From assembly GCA_001598975.1 (NCBI GenBank), contig BBXU01000667.1, forward strand, positions 1-15,313: DNA of 15,313 nucleotides, in the 5' to 3' direction. Of the stretch, positions 1 through 9,570 are shown piece after piece; within the stretch, counting starts at the first letter, position 1, and every line of letters starts with the position of its first letter. The position numbers were made by a program, and so were the translations under genes. This DNA is from Parachlorella kessleri. Lineage: Eukaryota; Chlorophyta; Trebouxiophyceae; Chlorellales; Chlorellaceae. The notes under the pieces are model-generated. The model had not been told where the DNA came from, did no database searches, and worked only from the letters and a program-made list of their open reading frames with translations.

Positions 1-21
1 ACCCCCACACACACCACCATT

Positions 22-44
22 CACCCACCCACCCACCCACCCAC
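22..44. repeat. Short (CCCA)n tandem repeat inside the last visible POP4 intron
   Basis: About five CCCA units lie within a C/A-rich stretch (1-60) with no G until about position 47. On the minus strand, which is the POP4 sense strand, this reads as spaced GGGT units. The intron transcript could therefore form a four-layer G-rich structure. The GT donor of this intron is at 129-128 (AC|GTGAGT); its acceptor lies outside the window. Confidence 0.8.
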
Positions 45-129
45 ACGCACGCCGTCGTGCCAGACCAGATGACCAACCCTTCCAAACTGCACTGCAAGCC
101 GGCATAAACAACAAATGCATGGCACTCAC

Positions 130-1962
130 GTTAATCCAGCTGTCGCAAGGTCATATAGGCCCAGCTGCCGCTGCTGCTTCTTGCTGGCCAGCATTCGACT
201 AAACCTTTGTCGCTTCTCGCGTGGGCGACCTGCATAGGAAATGCTGTATATAGGATCAGGGGCAACTGGAGCAAACCATGTCAGTCGTCACAGTCGGCTG
301 GCATCCTAGAAGGGAAACAAATGTGCAGCTTAACATCCCATGCCTACCAATGGGTTAATAGGGGTACGGTGTTGCTGTTGCCAGCCACAAGCTGACCTCA
401 CAATGTAAGTGCAAGGCAACCTCTAGTAAGCCAGCCATACGACCTGCACCCTTCGCCTCAACAGGTTTGGCCGCTCACCAGGCCCCCTTTCCTGTGAACA
501 TCAGGAGACCCCCCCTACCACCGCCACCAACCACACCCACTGACCACCTCCCTTCTCTCAGCCACCCCTCCCTCCAGCTCAATCCTCCCCTCCCCTAGCC
601 TAGCACCATCCCGCCAAACTGGCCTTGTCAAGCCCCCTCCCCCCACGCTGGTGGCAGGTAGCGCCAGCTGTTAGCCACCAGCCTGGGAAAGCCAACCCGG
701 CAGGAAGGGGCTTGCCTGCCTTGGTCGCCGGGTTGTCCAGCAGCAGCGACTTCTCCGACACTTTCAGCCCGATGGCCGCCTTGGCGTCCAGGGCCCTGGG
801 GTTGGTGGACAGCAGGTCCTCCAGCAGCTGCCCCACAATGCGAAAGCCGTCGCCGGGCTCCGGGAGCTGCAGGGGGCAGGCAGCGACAACAGCAGTCAGC
901 AGGTGCTTGGCCCTCTACGCAGACTGGCTGTCCCTCAATTCCTGGAGCCGCAGGCAAGGCAGGACCGGGCATTGCGAGAGGAGGTCAAGCAGATGGCCAC
1001 CAGCCAGAGGGAGGAGGACCCAGGGGGTGGGGGGGGGGGGGGGTCGCGTGGTTTGTGGACCCCGTGCAACAGCAGAACTGGTGCCACAATTGCTAGGGTC
1101 GGGGCCGCTGTTGGCCCATAAGCCTGTGCTATGAAGAGGAGTTCCACGTTAGGCCTCGCACCTGAAGCAAGGGCATCTGAATACTTCAAGAAAACTCTAT
1201 GGGACAACATGTACAGCTTCATTTCCTTCCCATTCTAATAATGCGCCTTCCGCAACTGCTCAGTCCTCCGAGGCCCTGCGACACTAACAGCCACACCACT
1301 TGCCTGCAGTGCCTGGGCCACCGGCCCTGCAGCCAAGTCCGGGCTCAGCCGGGCATAGATGGGTCCCTGCTCGCCTCGCCGCACGTCGCTGCGGTCAGCC
1401 GGAGTCCCGCTGGCAGCTCCATGGCCACCTGGTGCTGACTGGGCAGGCCTGCTGCCACCTGCCGACTTAGTGGGCGTGCTTTTAGGTGCTGGGCTGGCTC
1501 CTGTGTGTACCAAAAACACAGGCCAACTATATGTAGGAGGGCCGGAGGCGAAGGGAGGATGCCCAGCCTCAGCCAAAGAACCCGCTTTTGTCCGTGAACC
1601 ACATGCCAGTAGCTTGCCGCCTAGGCTATGTCTCACGTTCCGCAAATGCCAACATGTTCCAAACCCTTTCGGGGCAAACCCGCCCCGGCGTTGAAAGCCA
1701 GCACATGCAGGACTAGGAAGGGCTTGCCGAGGTCCCCACTCGCCTGCATTAGCAGGGGTAGCACCCTTGCCAGGCTGCTGCCCTCCCAAGCTCTTCTCAA
1801 GTGCCGCTAGCCTGTACAGGGGGTTGCAAAGCGCATCAACAGGCCGTCGGTGGGCTCCTTTGATACCCTGAGTGCAGCAGCAGGAACAGCCTCTGCCTGA
1901 AAGGTTCACCTCCTCTTCTTGGCTACAGACACTCTGGGGCCGCCTGGGCTGGTGCTTTCCAT
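130..1962 (-). CDS. POP4: Ribonuclease P/MRP protein subunit POP4 (Rpp29), 5' part of gene, five exons, 3' end beyond window
   Basis: Exons on the minus strand: 1962-1910, 1811-1765, 1500-1304, 866-716 and 229-130; all phases agree and give about 182 residues. The proposed start is the ATG at 1962-1960. Residues 15-26 (KKRRLAALEKSL) form a basic helix, followed by a low-complexity Ala/Pro/Ser/Gly linker (about 34-75). Residues 100-149 are helical and contain KSLLLDNP (138-145). Residues 151-177 are strongly basic and end in KKQQRQLGLYDL (166-177). From family knowledge, eukaryotic Rpp29 has a basic segment of the form ARQRRELRLFDI just before its conserved beta-barrel, and plant homologues start with a short KR-rich, ALE-containing helix; both fit. 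Rpp29 is an RNA-binding subunit of nuclear RNase P (tRNA 5' maturation) and RNase MRP (rRNA processing). The barrel itself is off the left edge, so the call rests on the flanking segments. Introns 867-1303 and 230-715 have GC donors. An upstream non-coding or coding exon (acceptor near 2019) is possible. Confidence 0.62.
230..715 (-). other. POP4 intron 4, GC-AG type
   Basis: The donor on the minus strand reads CAG|GCAAGC (exon ends at 716) and the acceptor is ctatgcag (232-230). Reading on past the donor gives Gly/Trp-rich sequence and then a stop at 600. The GC donor instead joins phase 1 to phase 1 and restores the basic POP4 segment. I found no GT donor nearby with the required phase. The 486-base intron contains no other recognisable feature. 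Confidence 0.6.
867..1303 (-). other. POP4 intron 3, GC-AG type, carrying a 15-base homopolymer
   Basis: The donor is CAG|GCAAGT, an exact match to the known GC-AG consensus, after residue 99. The acceptor is a pyrimidine-rich tract ending ccctgcag (869-867). A run of 15 G on the plus strand (1029-1043) is a C run in the transcript. A weaker alternative GT donor about 12 bases further on would add four residues in frame (GCA AGT GGT region). Confidence 0.6.
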
Positions 1963-2594
1963 CAGGAGGCTGTGCTTTGCACGGTTGGGCTTCTTAGCTA
2001 TCCTCAGTGGCCAGTGCACTGTGGCAAGCAGTAAGCTGAGCCCGGGGTGGTGGAGGTGCCAAGCAAGTCATGAGGCTGCATAGCCCCTACAATGACTCCA
2101 GCAAACTAGCATAACCTGCCTGTCAAGAGCTCTGGCTCATCAGATATACAGTGTCACGTTTTGGATTTTGACGACGAAACAGGCGAAACAACTGAGAAAG
2201 CCGACAGGAGAAGGGGAAAACCAAATATGTAAATGATGAAGAAGAGTCAGAAGAAGAAGACCACTTGACAAGGAGAACCACGGGGGAGTGGGGTCGGGGG
2301 TGCAATTGGTACCGGTGCGGCGCACCCGATGCCATCGGTGCACCTCAAGCCAGGTTGACAATCGGAACCTCATAGCTACGATCACAGGTGTACACGGGCA
2401 CTGTCGTGAACAGGAGACAAGTAGCACTTGGGTAGCACCCCTGGTGCTCTAAGGGCTCTCACTTGCCCATGCACTTGCCCCCGGTCTTGCCTTGATCCCC
2501 TGTGACGAAGCGAGACTACTCTTCATTGGTGTGATTCGACTTTGTTCGGCGTGTTTAGAGGCACAGTGCAGGGCTTAGGGCGAGCCGGACAGCC
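1963..2594. promoter_or_regulatory. Divergent intergenic region between POP4 and the coiled-coil gene
   Basis: This 632-base interval separates the two proposed start codons, which face away from each other, so it should hold both 5' UTRs and promoters. No clear TATA box is visible. A purine-rich stretch (about 2190-2290 on the plus strand, GAAGAAG-like) is pyrimidine-rich on the other strand. A plausible splice acceptor on the minus strand (cttgccacag, 2021-2019) opens a frame continuous with POP4 codon 1, so POP4 could have an extra upstream exon here. Confidence 0.5.
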
Positions 2595-5117
2595 ATGGTG
2601 CTGCCAACTAGTTCTTCGGACTCCAAGGCCAGCAAAGTCAAGTCTAGAACCGACCGGGCACGGTTCAGGACCATAACAGCGCTGCTAGTAGTGGTAATCC
2701 GCAATTTGCAATCTTGCCCCGTGCTTGGCTCAGTTGCTTGCAGTGGCATGGCCCACTCACCCAGCAGCCTGCCTTGCACTCACCTGTTGCCCTCCTTTTG
2801 GTGCAGCTCATCTTTGTTGGAGTTGCCAACCTGGTTGTGGTACGCACAAAGACGAATTCTCGGCTTTCAGCCAGCCTACATGAGTGCGGTAAGCTCCCTG
2901 GGCTTGCTTGTCGGCCCTGAACGATGCCCAACCTCTCTCGGGCGAGCACGCACCGAAAGCCCTGTTGGGGTTTTGCACCTGGCATATGAGCGGCGGTAGC
3001 CTGGTTTGCCAAGCCCTAGCTGCTGTGTGTGCAGTGACTAATAGCAAGGAGACTCTGGCGCAGCTGGAGCGGTCGACCAAGGAGTTGGGCGAGTGCAAGA
3101 CACAGGCAAGCCACAGATGTTTGCATAGCACCTGTGACAGACACAGCCAATGCACTGCATTTATTGCTATGATTCATATTGGAGGTGCCATAGCACACTC
3201 CTTTAAGAGTGTATTTCCTTGTGGGTCTGGCAAGATGAGTAAAGGCACTGGATGGGGTCCGCAACTACTATGGGTGTGTCGAGTTACGGGGTTTTGCTGT
3301 TGGCGTCGAAACAAGGTTGCATGGTGCTGTGGAGCAGGCGCAGTCACTTGGGGAGGCGGGGGTCAGGCTTAAAGCTGCTGAGGAGAAGATCGTATCCATC
3401 AATGCAGACCTTGACAAGGTGAGCTACGAGGGCAGCCTTGCCTGCTATGCACAATAATTGCACCGGCAGCTCTGTTGAGAAACTGGTTGGCTTCTCGCCG
3501 GCCGGCTCACCAACATACTAAGTGCCCCGGCGCTGCATGGCTATTCTCGCTGCTCTCATTCTTTGCTGAGTGTATGGTGGCTTTGCGCCCTCCCGCATGC
3601 AAGTAGCTAGGTGACGGATGGACATGTGCAGCTTATGAGGGTTGTCCTGAGGACCACCACCTACGATCCAGGAACCTTAGGGTTTTCTGCACAAGCGGGT
3701 CTCACAGCCTTGCAGTACCTAGTTTGGGAGGGGGGTTTGCCAGACGCATAGCGGACAGGCAGATCAATATTGCACACTGCTGTGGAGTTTCACAGAAGCT
3801 GCCTTGTGCGGCACTGTGTTATTGGACAACCACCTGGGTGCTGCCTGAGACTGGCGGTGGGGTGCAGCTTGACGCCCGGGGGCCTGCCCTGTCCTGTGCA
3901 GGCCAGGAGTGAGGCAGCCCAGTGCAGCAAGGACCTCGGCAGCGCCAAACAAGAGGTAAGGGGGCTTGCAAGTAGGGAGAAAGGCTGCCAGATGGGGTGG
4001 TCGGCGGACAGAAAGCGGGCAATGCTATGGATCCGGCCTAGGCATGTGCAGGCTCGAAGGCTGGAAGGCTCTTGCGAGCACAGGTTTGGCCTTCCTGGGG
4101 CAGCTTGTGAGAGGTGGCGGAAAGCGCCATTGCAAGCTGCAACGCTAGGTACACGCCTGAGCAGCTGCTGCTGGCCATGCAGCCCCGTCCCTTTCTCGGT
4201 TGGCATGCTCCATTGCAGCGCTGGCGCCAGCCAGCCTTGCCGCACCCGCACCAGCGTGCACCCCGTCTACCTTGATCGCTTCCGCCCCCAGCACTGGTTG
4301 GGCGGGTTGCTTGCCGCAGGTGGCCTCCCTGAAACAGTACGGCCAGAGTTCCAACGACCAGATCTCAGACCTGAAGAAGTATGCTGACGGGGTGAATTCC
4401 AAGGTGGTGGAGATGAATGCCAAGGTGGCGGAGCTGAACACCCGTGAGGCTGACCTCACTGCCAAGCTGGAGTTCAGCTCAGCTAAGCTGGCAGACCTCA
4501 CCGGCAAGCTTAAGGAGTGCCAGGTGGGTTGCTGTTTGACAAGTGGTGTGTGTGCATTTGCTGGCGTGCTCATGGTATGTGGGGTTGGTGTGGTGTCCCA
4601 AGGTGACGATTGAGGGATGAGGCTGCCTGCCCGGCGAGGCTGCTACGGTTGCTGCAAGCCTCACATGTAGGCCCGAGGGGAAGTTGGGGTGCTTTGGAGT
4701 GCCTGGGCCTTGTTGGCATGGCTAGACCGGGCTGCCACCCACTTGGTGCAACAGGCAAAGTCTCGCATCCTTGCTCTGGCCGTCCATGGGTGACACCTTG
4801 GGCGCATATTGAAGCCCAGCTTGCTATGTCGCCAACAAATGGCCGTACTCCGCTGCTGCTCCAAACTGAGCAGGCCAGATGATATTAGCATAACTGCATA
4901 GACCCCTGTCAGCCCAGTATCCCCGTAACTCCTTTCTATCGCATTACCTGCCACCCTAAATAAATAATGTGCATGTTTGGCTGCTCTGGGAAGTTCTCCC
5001 TGAGACTTAAGTGCTGCTTTCCTGGTGCTGCACGTGCAGGGCGACTTGACAGTTGTGGAGCGGACGGCATCTGATGCACTGAAGAAGGCTGAGGAGGCCC
5101 TTAAAAAGAATAGCTAG
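2595..5117 (+). CDS. Single-pass membrane-anchored coiled-coil protein, seven exons, 222 residues
   Basis: Exons: 2595-2693, 2807-2888, 3035-3105, 3338-3418, 3902-3955, 4320-4523 and 5040-5117; all phases agree and the frame ends at TAG 5115-5117. The start ATG has a good context (gacagccATGG). Residues 1-25 are Ser-rich, then basic (K11, K14, K16, R18, R21, R23, R25). Residues 27-45 are a hydrophobic span (ITALLVV-LIFVGVANLVVV) suited to a signal anchor, probably with the basic N-terminus in the cytosol or stroma. Residues from about 55 to 222 are Lys/Glu/Ala/Leu-rich with heptad spacing, clearest in the 68-residue exon 6 (VVEMNAKVAELNTREADLTAKL), and indicate a long coiled coil that ends in KKAEEALKKNS. 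I do not recognise the family; a tether or organelle-scaffold role is only a guess. Exons 4, 5 and 6 begin and end in phase 0, so each could be skipped without frameshift. The intron at 3106-3337 has a GC donor. The exon 4 acceptor could also lie three bases either side. Confidence 0.75.
3106..3337 (+). other. Coiled-coil-gene intron 3, GC-AG type
   Basis: The donor ACACAG|GCAAGC follows codon CAG in phase 0, and the next exon opens in phase 0 after ggagcag. No GT site near the donor gives the needed phase. This is the third GC donor in the window, and all three share CAG|GCAAG. Confidence 0.6.
4872..4971 (+). repeat. Intronic copy of a dispersed repeat (intron 6 of the coiled-coil gene)
   Basis: A block at 4890-4920 (beginning ATAACTGCATA, ending AGCCCAGTAT) matches 11585-11615 at 29 of 31 positions by eye. 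The following segment with GCATTACCTGCCACCC (4941-4956) matches the motif repeated in the array at 11297-11660. AGGCCAGAT (4872-4880) resembles the AGGCAAGAC motif that opens the array units. No coding capacity or target-site duplication is evident. Confidence 0.65.
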
Positions 5118-5494
5118 GGAGACATTGAGGACCAAGGGTCAGCCTGGGGCTGCTAGTGGGTCCGTTCAGCGGAGTATAGTTACATTTCGGTACCCAGGTG
5201 TAGCACAGTGGACTGAGTTAGGTGTCAGTGCCTTGCAGCATGCGCATGGGCAGGCTTGTGGTAGCCTTCCATCAAAGCATGCAAGCGGTGCATGGACGGG
5301 CGTGTGAGTGGTGCAACGGGTGTCGGGCCTGATAGGAATAGCCACTCCAAACCTAAGCTGGCAAATGGCCTATTGTATTGCTGTTGATTTGTATCGACGC
5401 CTTGATGTGGCAGTAGAAGCAATACAGTTGAGCCCGGCCGGGGGGCTTACCCTTTAGGCTACTTATAACCTACCAAACCAGCAGGTCGCAGCAC

Positions 5495-5499
5495 TGTAA
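5495..5499 (+). terminator. Candidate TGTAA polyadenylation signal for the coiled-coil gene
   Basis: TGTAA is the usual poly(A) signal of chlorophyte nuclear genes. This is the first exact copy seen after the TAG at 5115-5117, giving a 3' UTR of about 380-400 bases. Confidence 0.45.
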
Positions 5500-6026
5500 G
5501 GTCACCAACACATAGCGCGCAAATATCAGCTTTGCCCCCTCCTGAGACCGAGTAACACACTTTGCTCACTAGCCGCACTTGTGGTTCGGCCTGATGGTCA
5601 GGAGTTCAAAAGGGTCAGGTCATTGTAGTCGACAAGCATGACGCTGCTTGTGCACCAAAAGCCTGATTCTGGCCGATGTTTAGCACATCAGGATGGACCG
5701 ATATTTCCATGTGGGATTGGAAAGGTAACCTTTTTGGCCCAGGCACGTTTTTCTTGTACTGGCGGGCTATTCAGGAAAGGTGGAAAAGGGAGGGAAAATC
5801 TGGGCCGGCTAGATGGGGGCTGACTAGATCAATGCAGGGTTATCTCTTCTGAAATAGACTTTGTTCTGCTACACTAGGTGCTGAGCTGAGACCTTGCTGC
5901 CCAAGCCACCCAGAAAGCAGCTAGCTAGCCCAGATCGCTACAGCAGCCTGCATCCCCAAGCAGCACGGCAAGCATCTCTGTCTGAACGGACCCGGAGAGG
6001 ACTTTCTCACGTCGAACTGGAGCCGC
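5500..6026. other. Intergenic region and 5' leader of the GATA gene
   Basis: No convincing coding exon is visible; open frames are short and of non-coding composition. The part from about 5880 to 6042 is free of ATG until 6027 and ends in a good splice donor (GGAAG|GTTAGTGAG), so it reads as the first exon and 5' UTR of the GATA-factor gene. Promoter elements cannot be assigned from sequence alone. Confidence 0.4.
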
Positions 6027-9000
6027 ATGTCGTTCTTGGAAGGTTAGTGAGTGCCCCGGCTGATGCCGTGGAGGCTGGCCCATGGTCGGCTGGTAGGGAT
6101 CCACGCGCCTTGTGGCGTTGATCTGAGCGGTCCGGGCCTTTTCCTCTTCTTTTTGGGTTTCGGGAGGGGAGAGGAGCGTTGGCTGCATAGCGCGCCCCGG
6201 CTGGATAAGCTGGCAACCTTGGGCCCTGTCTGTATCAGGTTGCTGGCATGCTAGGTTGCGGAGGGGCTGCTTTATTTAAATAGCGGGTGATGGGCCCTTG
6301 CGGCGCACTAAGATTACATGGTGTGTAATCGCGGAGTTGCCGGTTGGCGGCTGCCGTGTGGCTCTGGTCTTGATCAGACATGTTTTTGTTTACTTCACTT
6401 TTGCTCTTTAGGGCAAGGTAAGGCCGGGCGAAGGTTGTCATTGGTTGCCTGGCGGCTGCCCGCGCCTGATCGCGTGGCCCGGCTTGAAGGGCCTGCAACC
6501 CATCTCTGAAGTGTGTATCAGGAGCCTGTCCCGTTTTCTAAGCTCCGGCGTGCGGGCCGGTGCTGCGACCCTCTTGGCCGGCATGCGGCATACAGGTCAG
6601 GCCACACAGTCCTGGGGCTCTCCCGCAGCCAAGCTGGTTGATCTGCACCTGGGGCTTGAGGCTGGTGGCCTTTTGAGCCAGCCCAGACATATCCGTCTGC
6701 TTGGTGTGACACACATGTGCCGTGTGCCCCTGTCGCAGGCCTGCAACCTCACGAAATGGCTGAGACCATCCCCGAACACATCCCTGCCCTGGCTGCCTCT
6801 CCCTCACGCGACATGGACACAGCAGATTATGAGGCGCACTACGACGACGCGGAGTACCCCTTTGCCCAGGGCGTGGTGAATGGCGCCAAGTGCTGCAGCA
6901 GATGTGGCGCCACCAAAACGCCCCAGTGGCGGGAGGGCCCCTTTGGTGAGCAATCTCGAGCAGGGCTGGGCTTGTGGTGGGGTTGGGTGCGGGGCGCCGC
7001 GCAGAGAGGGCCTGGGGAGGTGGCCTGCTCGTGAATTAATGTGCTGCATAGGTTGGGAGGCTATCTTGCAACCAGAAATACACACTAATAAACATGGTCC
7101 TGCGCAGCACTGGCCAATGCTCCTTGCAAGCTAGGCTCTCTGCGCCTGGCTGGCTCACCTGCTCAGCCTCACCTGCCCGCCTGCAGGCCCCAAGACTCTG
7201 TGCAACGCCTGCGGCGTGAAACGCACCCGGAAGCTGCGGGCTGAGCAGGAGGGCGCCAAGCGCCGCAAGACCGGAGGCAGCGCCTCCCCTGTCCCTGCAA
7301 AGCACGCCGCATACGCCAAGCTGCCGCCCAAGGCGCCCTCCTACTCCCCAGGTGCAGAACCAGGCCGCTGCCTGTACTGCAGCGGCTGGGTGTTATGGGT
7401 ATAGTCAAGCCCTGACACCTGCCGCGATAGTTGGTGCTATGGTGTGGGCAGGCAGTGCTGATTACGTGGAGACCACAAGTTTGACGCTGGTTCATGCTGA
7501 CGGTTGCTGGCCTTGCCTGCCGCGTGCAGAGCCAATGGACAGCTACGGCTCTGCTGGCCTGGACCAGTACGAGCACTACACCTTTGCCGTGCTGCCGGCA
7601 CTTGCGACAGCACCCTCCCTCACCACAAGCGCCGGCCGCGGCCGGCCCACACGCCGCGCTGCGGAGGAGGCTGCGGTCAGGACCGCCCTTTATGCCCGCA
7701 CCGGGGAGTGGGCGGCAAGGGAGGGCGGCGATGCGCTGACGGCCGGGGACGAGCCGCTGCCATCACTGTTCGCTGCTGCTGCCGGAGCGCCCCACGGGGC
7801 TGAGACACCCACGTCCAGCTCGGTGAGAGGCTCAGGAAGTTTAGGCTGGCTGGTCTGGCCTGGATCCTGCTGCCCAGCAGTGACCTTGCCAGAGTACATG
7901 TCCATACCTACTAAAGCTACCAAAGACCTGCAACATGCTTGGCAGAGCCTGGCGGTCCTGTACCTCGCACTGCGTCACTTGCCAGGCCAGCCCCTCATTG
8001 GCAGTGACACGCCAGCTCATCAGCATGGTCCGGCAGCAGCAGGTTACCTATAGCAGGATTTTACACTGCTGACAGGTCTAACGGGGCCCCTATTGTACCT
8101 GCCCTTGCAGGACTACTCTCTGCCCTCCTCGGATTGCCCCGAGGAGGTTTCCTGGACGCCCGTGGCCGCCGCTGGTTCCGGCCCCGTGGACCTTGACTGT
8201 TACGCCGCTGTCAACCTGATGACCATGAGCGCGCGGCAGGCGGCCGAGGCCACACCCGCTCCACCTGCTGCGGCAGCAGCCTCGCCGTCTGTCTCCATCG
8301 GCCAGACCCATGACGTTGAGCAGGTGCGAGTTGCTTCCTCCTACCTCTGCAGTCGTGGCTGTGAAGCTTTGCCTTGCACCACCCATGGGTTGCGCAAGGG
8401 TTTGGAAGCCCTGGGTTTCTAAGGTGCTGCTACAGCGGACAGGCATTGTCAGGCCGTCGTGTCTTGGCGGTGGGCCACCAGTGTGTGACAAGTGGCCTAA
8501 CCTGCTGTTCCCTGCTTTGCTGCCGCAGATAAACCATGATGCCCTCGTGGCGCTGCTGGCAAAGTTTGTGGCTGAGCCTGCCCCGCACCACAAGGTGGCC
8601 CCTGTGGACCTGGCCGAACTGTACAAGTGCTTGCCACCCAACAAGGTTAGTGTCTCGCGAGCAAGGCTGCTGTGGCGTGGGAGTGCCTCTTGCTGTTATA
8701 GAGCAAAAAGTTCCTTGATGATGGCATGGGAGAGGAAGTTGTGTTGTAGTAGGCAAAGTGCCCTAAAGCGGTGCAACAGTGCTGCTTGAGGGGGTGCCTC
8801 GTAAGCAGCTGTGTTTTTCCACAGCAACCCGTTATGGCTGGCTATAGAGTCGTGCATGCGCATGTCATGTGTACATGTCATCTAGTGCTGAGGACATGCT
8901 TCTTTTCAAGTGGACCTTATGGCCTGTTTACTCCTACTACTCATTGCGAGTCCAGAACAACGGAATTCTTTTATTGTGTTCTGTTGCCTTTGCACCTCAT

Positions 9001-9570
9001 TGCACGGAAACCAAGCTGTTCCCTACTTTGCTGGCAGGTGGTGGAGCTTGTGCGCCTTAACCAGGACCTAGACCACAGTGTGCACGATGCGCACGCTGCC
9101 AATGCCGCTGTGGCCGCCGTGGCCCAGGTGCTGGCAACCAAGCAGGCCGCTGCGCTCCGTGCACGCGAAGCGGCCTCCAACGCCACCAAGCGCCTGCGAA
9201 GGTTCATGGCGGAGCTGGACACACAGGTGGGCCGTTGATGAGATGGTTGACTTGTGGCTGTTTGGGCTGTACCGGCGTGCGATTGCTTCAGAGGCGCGAA
9301 TCTGTGGGCTGTGCTGTAGCTGTCCTGGCTGGAGGGTGGAAAGACCGGGGGTTACAATGCGCAAAACTCGGAGGATGTGCATCCTAAGTACCATGGGTGG
9401 TGCTGTAAGAGCGCCTGGAAGCTGCAAAAGCTGCATGGGCCTAAAGAAAACAAGGGCTTGACTGTAGACCCTGCCTTGCTGCTGCGCAGTTTGGCATCCA
9501 AAGCAAGTTTGCTGCCAAGGCGCGCGGCTCGCCCAAGCGGCCGGCGCCGCTCCCGTGCCCGCGCTGCTAG
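6027..9570 (+). CDS. GATA-type zinc-finger transcription factor, plant/algal class
   Basis: Exons: 6027-6042 (tentative first exon), 6739-6945, 7187-7351, 7530-7822, 8111-8323, 8529-8645, 9038-9226 and 9490-9570, stop TAG 9568-9570. The ATG at 6027 is the first in the proposed leader exon and splices in frame; the ATG at 6756 is the fallback start (415 residues, used for numbering here). One GATA finger has C47-X2-C50-X18-C69-X2-C72, with TPQWREGPFGPKTLCNACG around it; the intron at 6946 splits the Gly codon in the loop. A basic tail (residues 75-94, KRTRKLR then AKRRK) should aid DNA contact and nuclear import. An AT-hook-like GRGRPTRR occurs at 154-161. Ala/Pro/Ser-rich linkers follow. Residues about 288-389 are helical, with LPPNK (322-326) then a Leu/Ala/Arg-rich helix; the tail is basic. 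The family binds GATA core motifs and regulates nuclear transcription; target genes cannot be inferred. Exons 8111-8323, 8529-8645 and 9038-9226 are phase 0 at both ends. Confidence 0.85.

Noticed and set aside
903..1026. Plus-strand peptide of coiled-coil appearance (REEVKQMATSQREE)
   Set aside because: It lies inside a POP4 intron on the opposite strand, runs into a homopolymer, and has no partner exons on the plus strand.
1235..1909. A 224-codon minus-strand open frame as a single-exon gene
   Set aside because: It mixes two real POP4 exons (1811-1765, 1500-1304) with introns. Clear splice sites and phase agreement with the flanking exons explain it better.
2192..2360. Acidic plus-strand peptide (NDEEESEEEDH region) upstream of the coiled-coil gene
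   Set aside because: The frame is short, has no suitable ATG, and its composition follows from a purine-rich tract in the shared promoter region.
5202..5290. tRNA-like A box (TAGCACAGTGG) after the coiled-coil gene
   Set aside because: No B box (GGTTCRANNCC) follows at the right distance and no cloverleaf can be drawn.
7352..8053. A 233-codon plus-strand open frame starting at 7352
   Set aside because: It is GATA-gene exon 7530-7822 plus read-through into both flanking introns. Reading through intron 7352-7529 would put the upstream zinc-finger exon out of frame.
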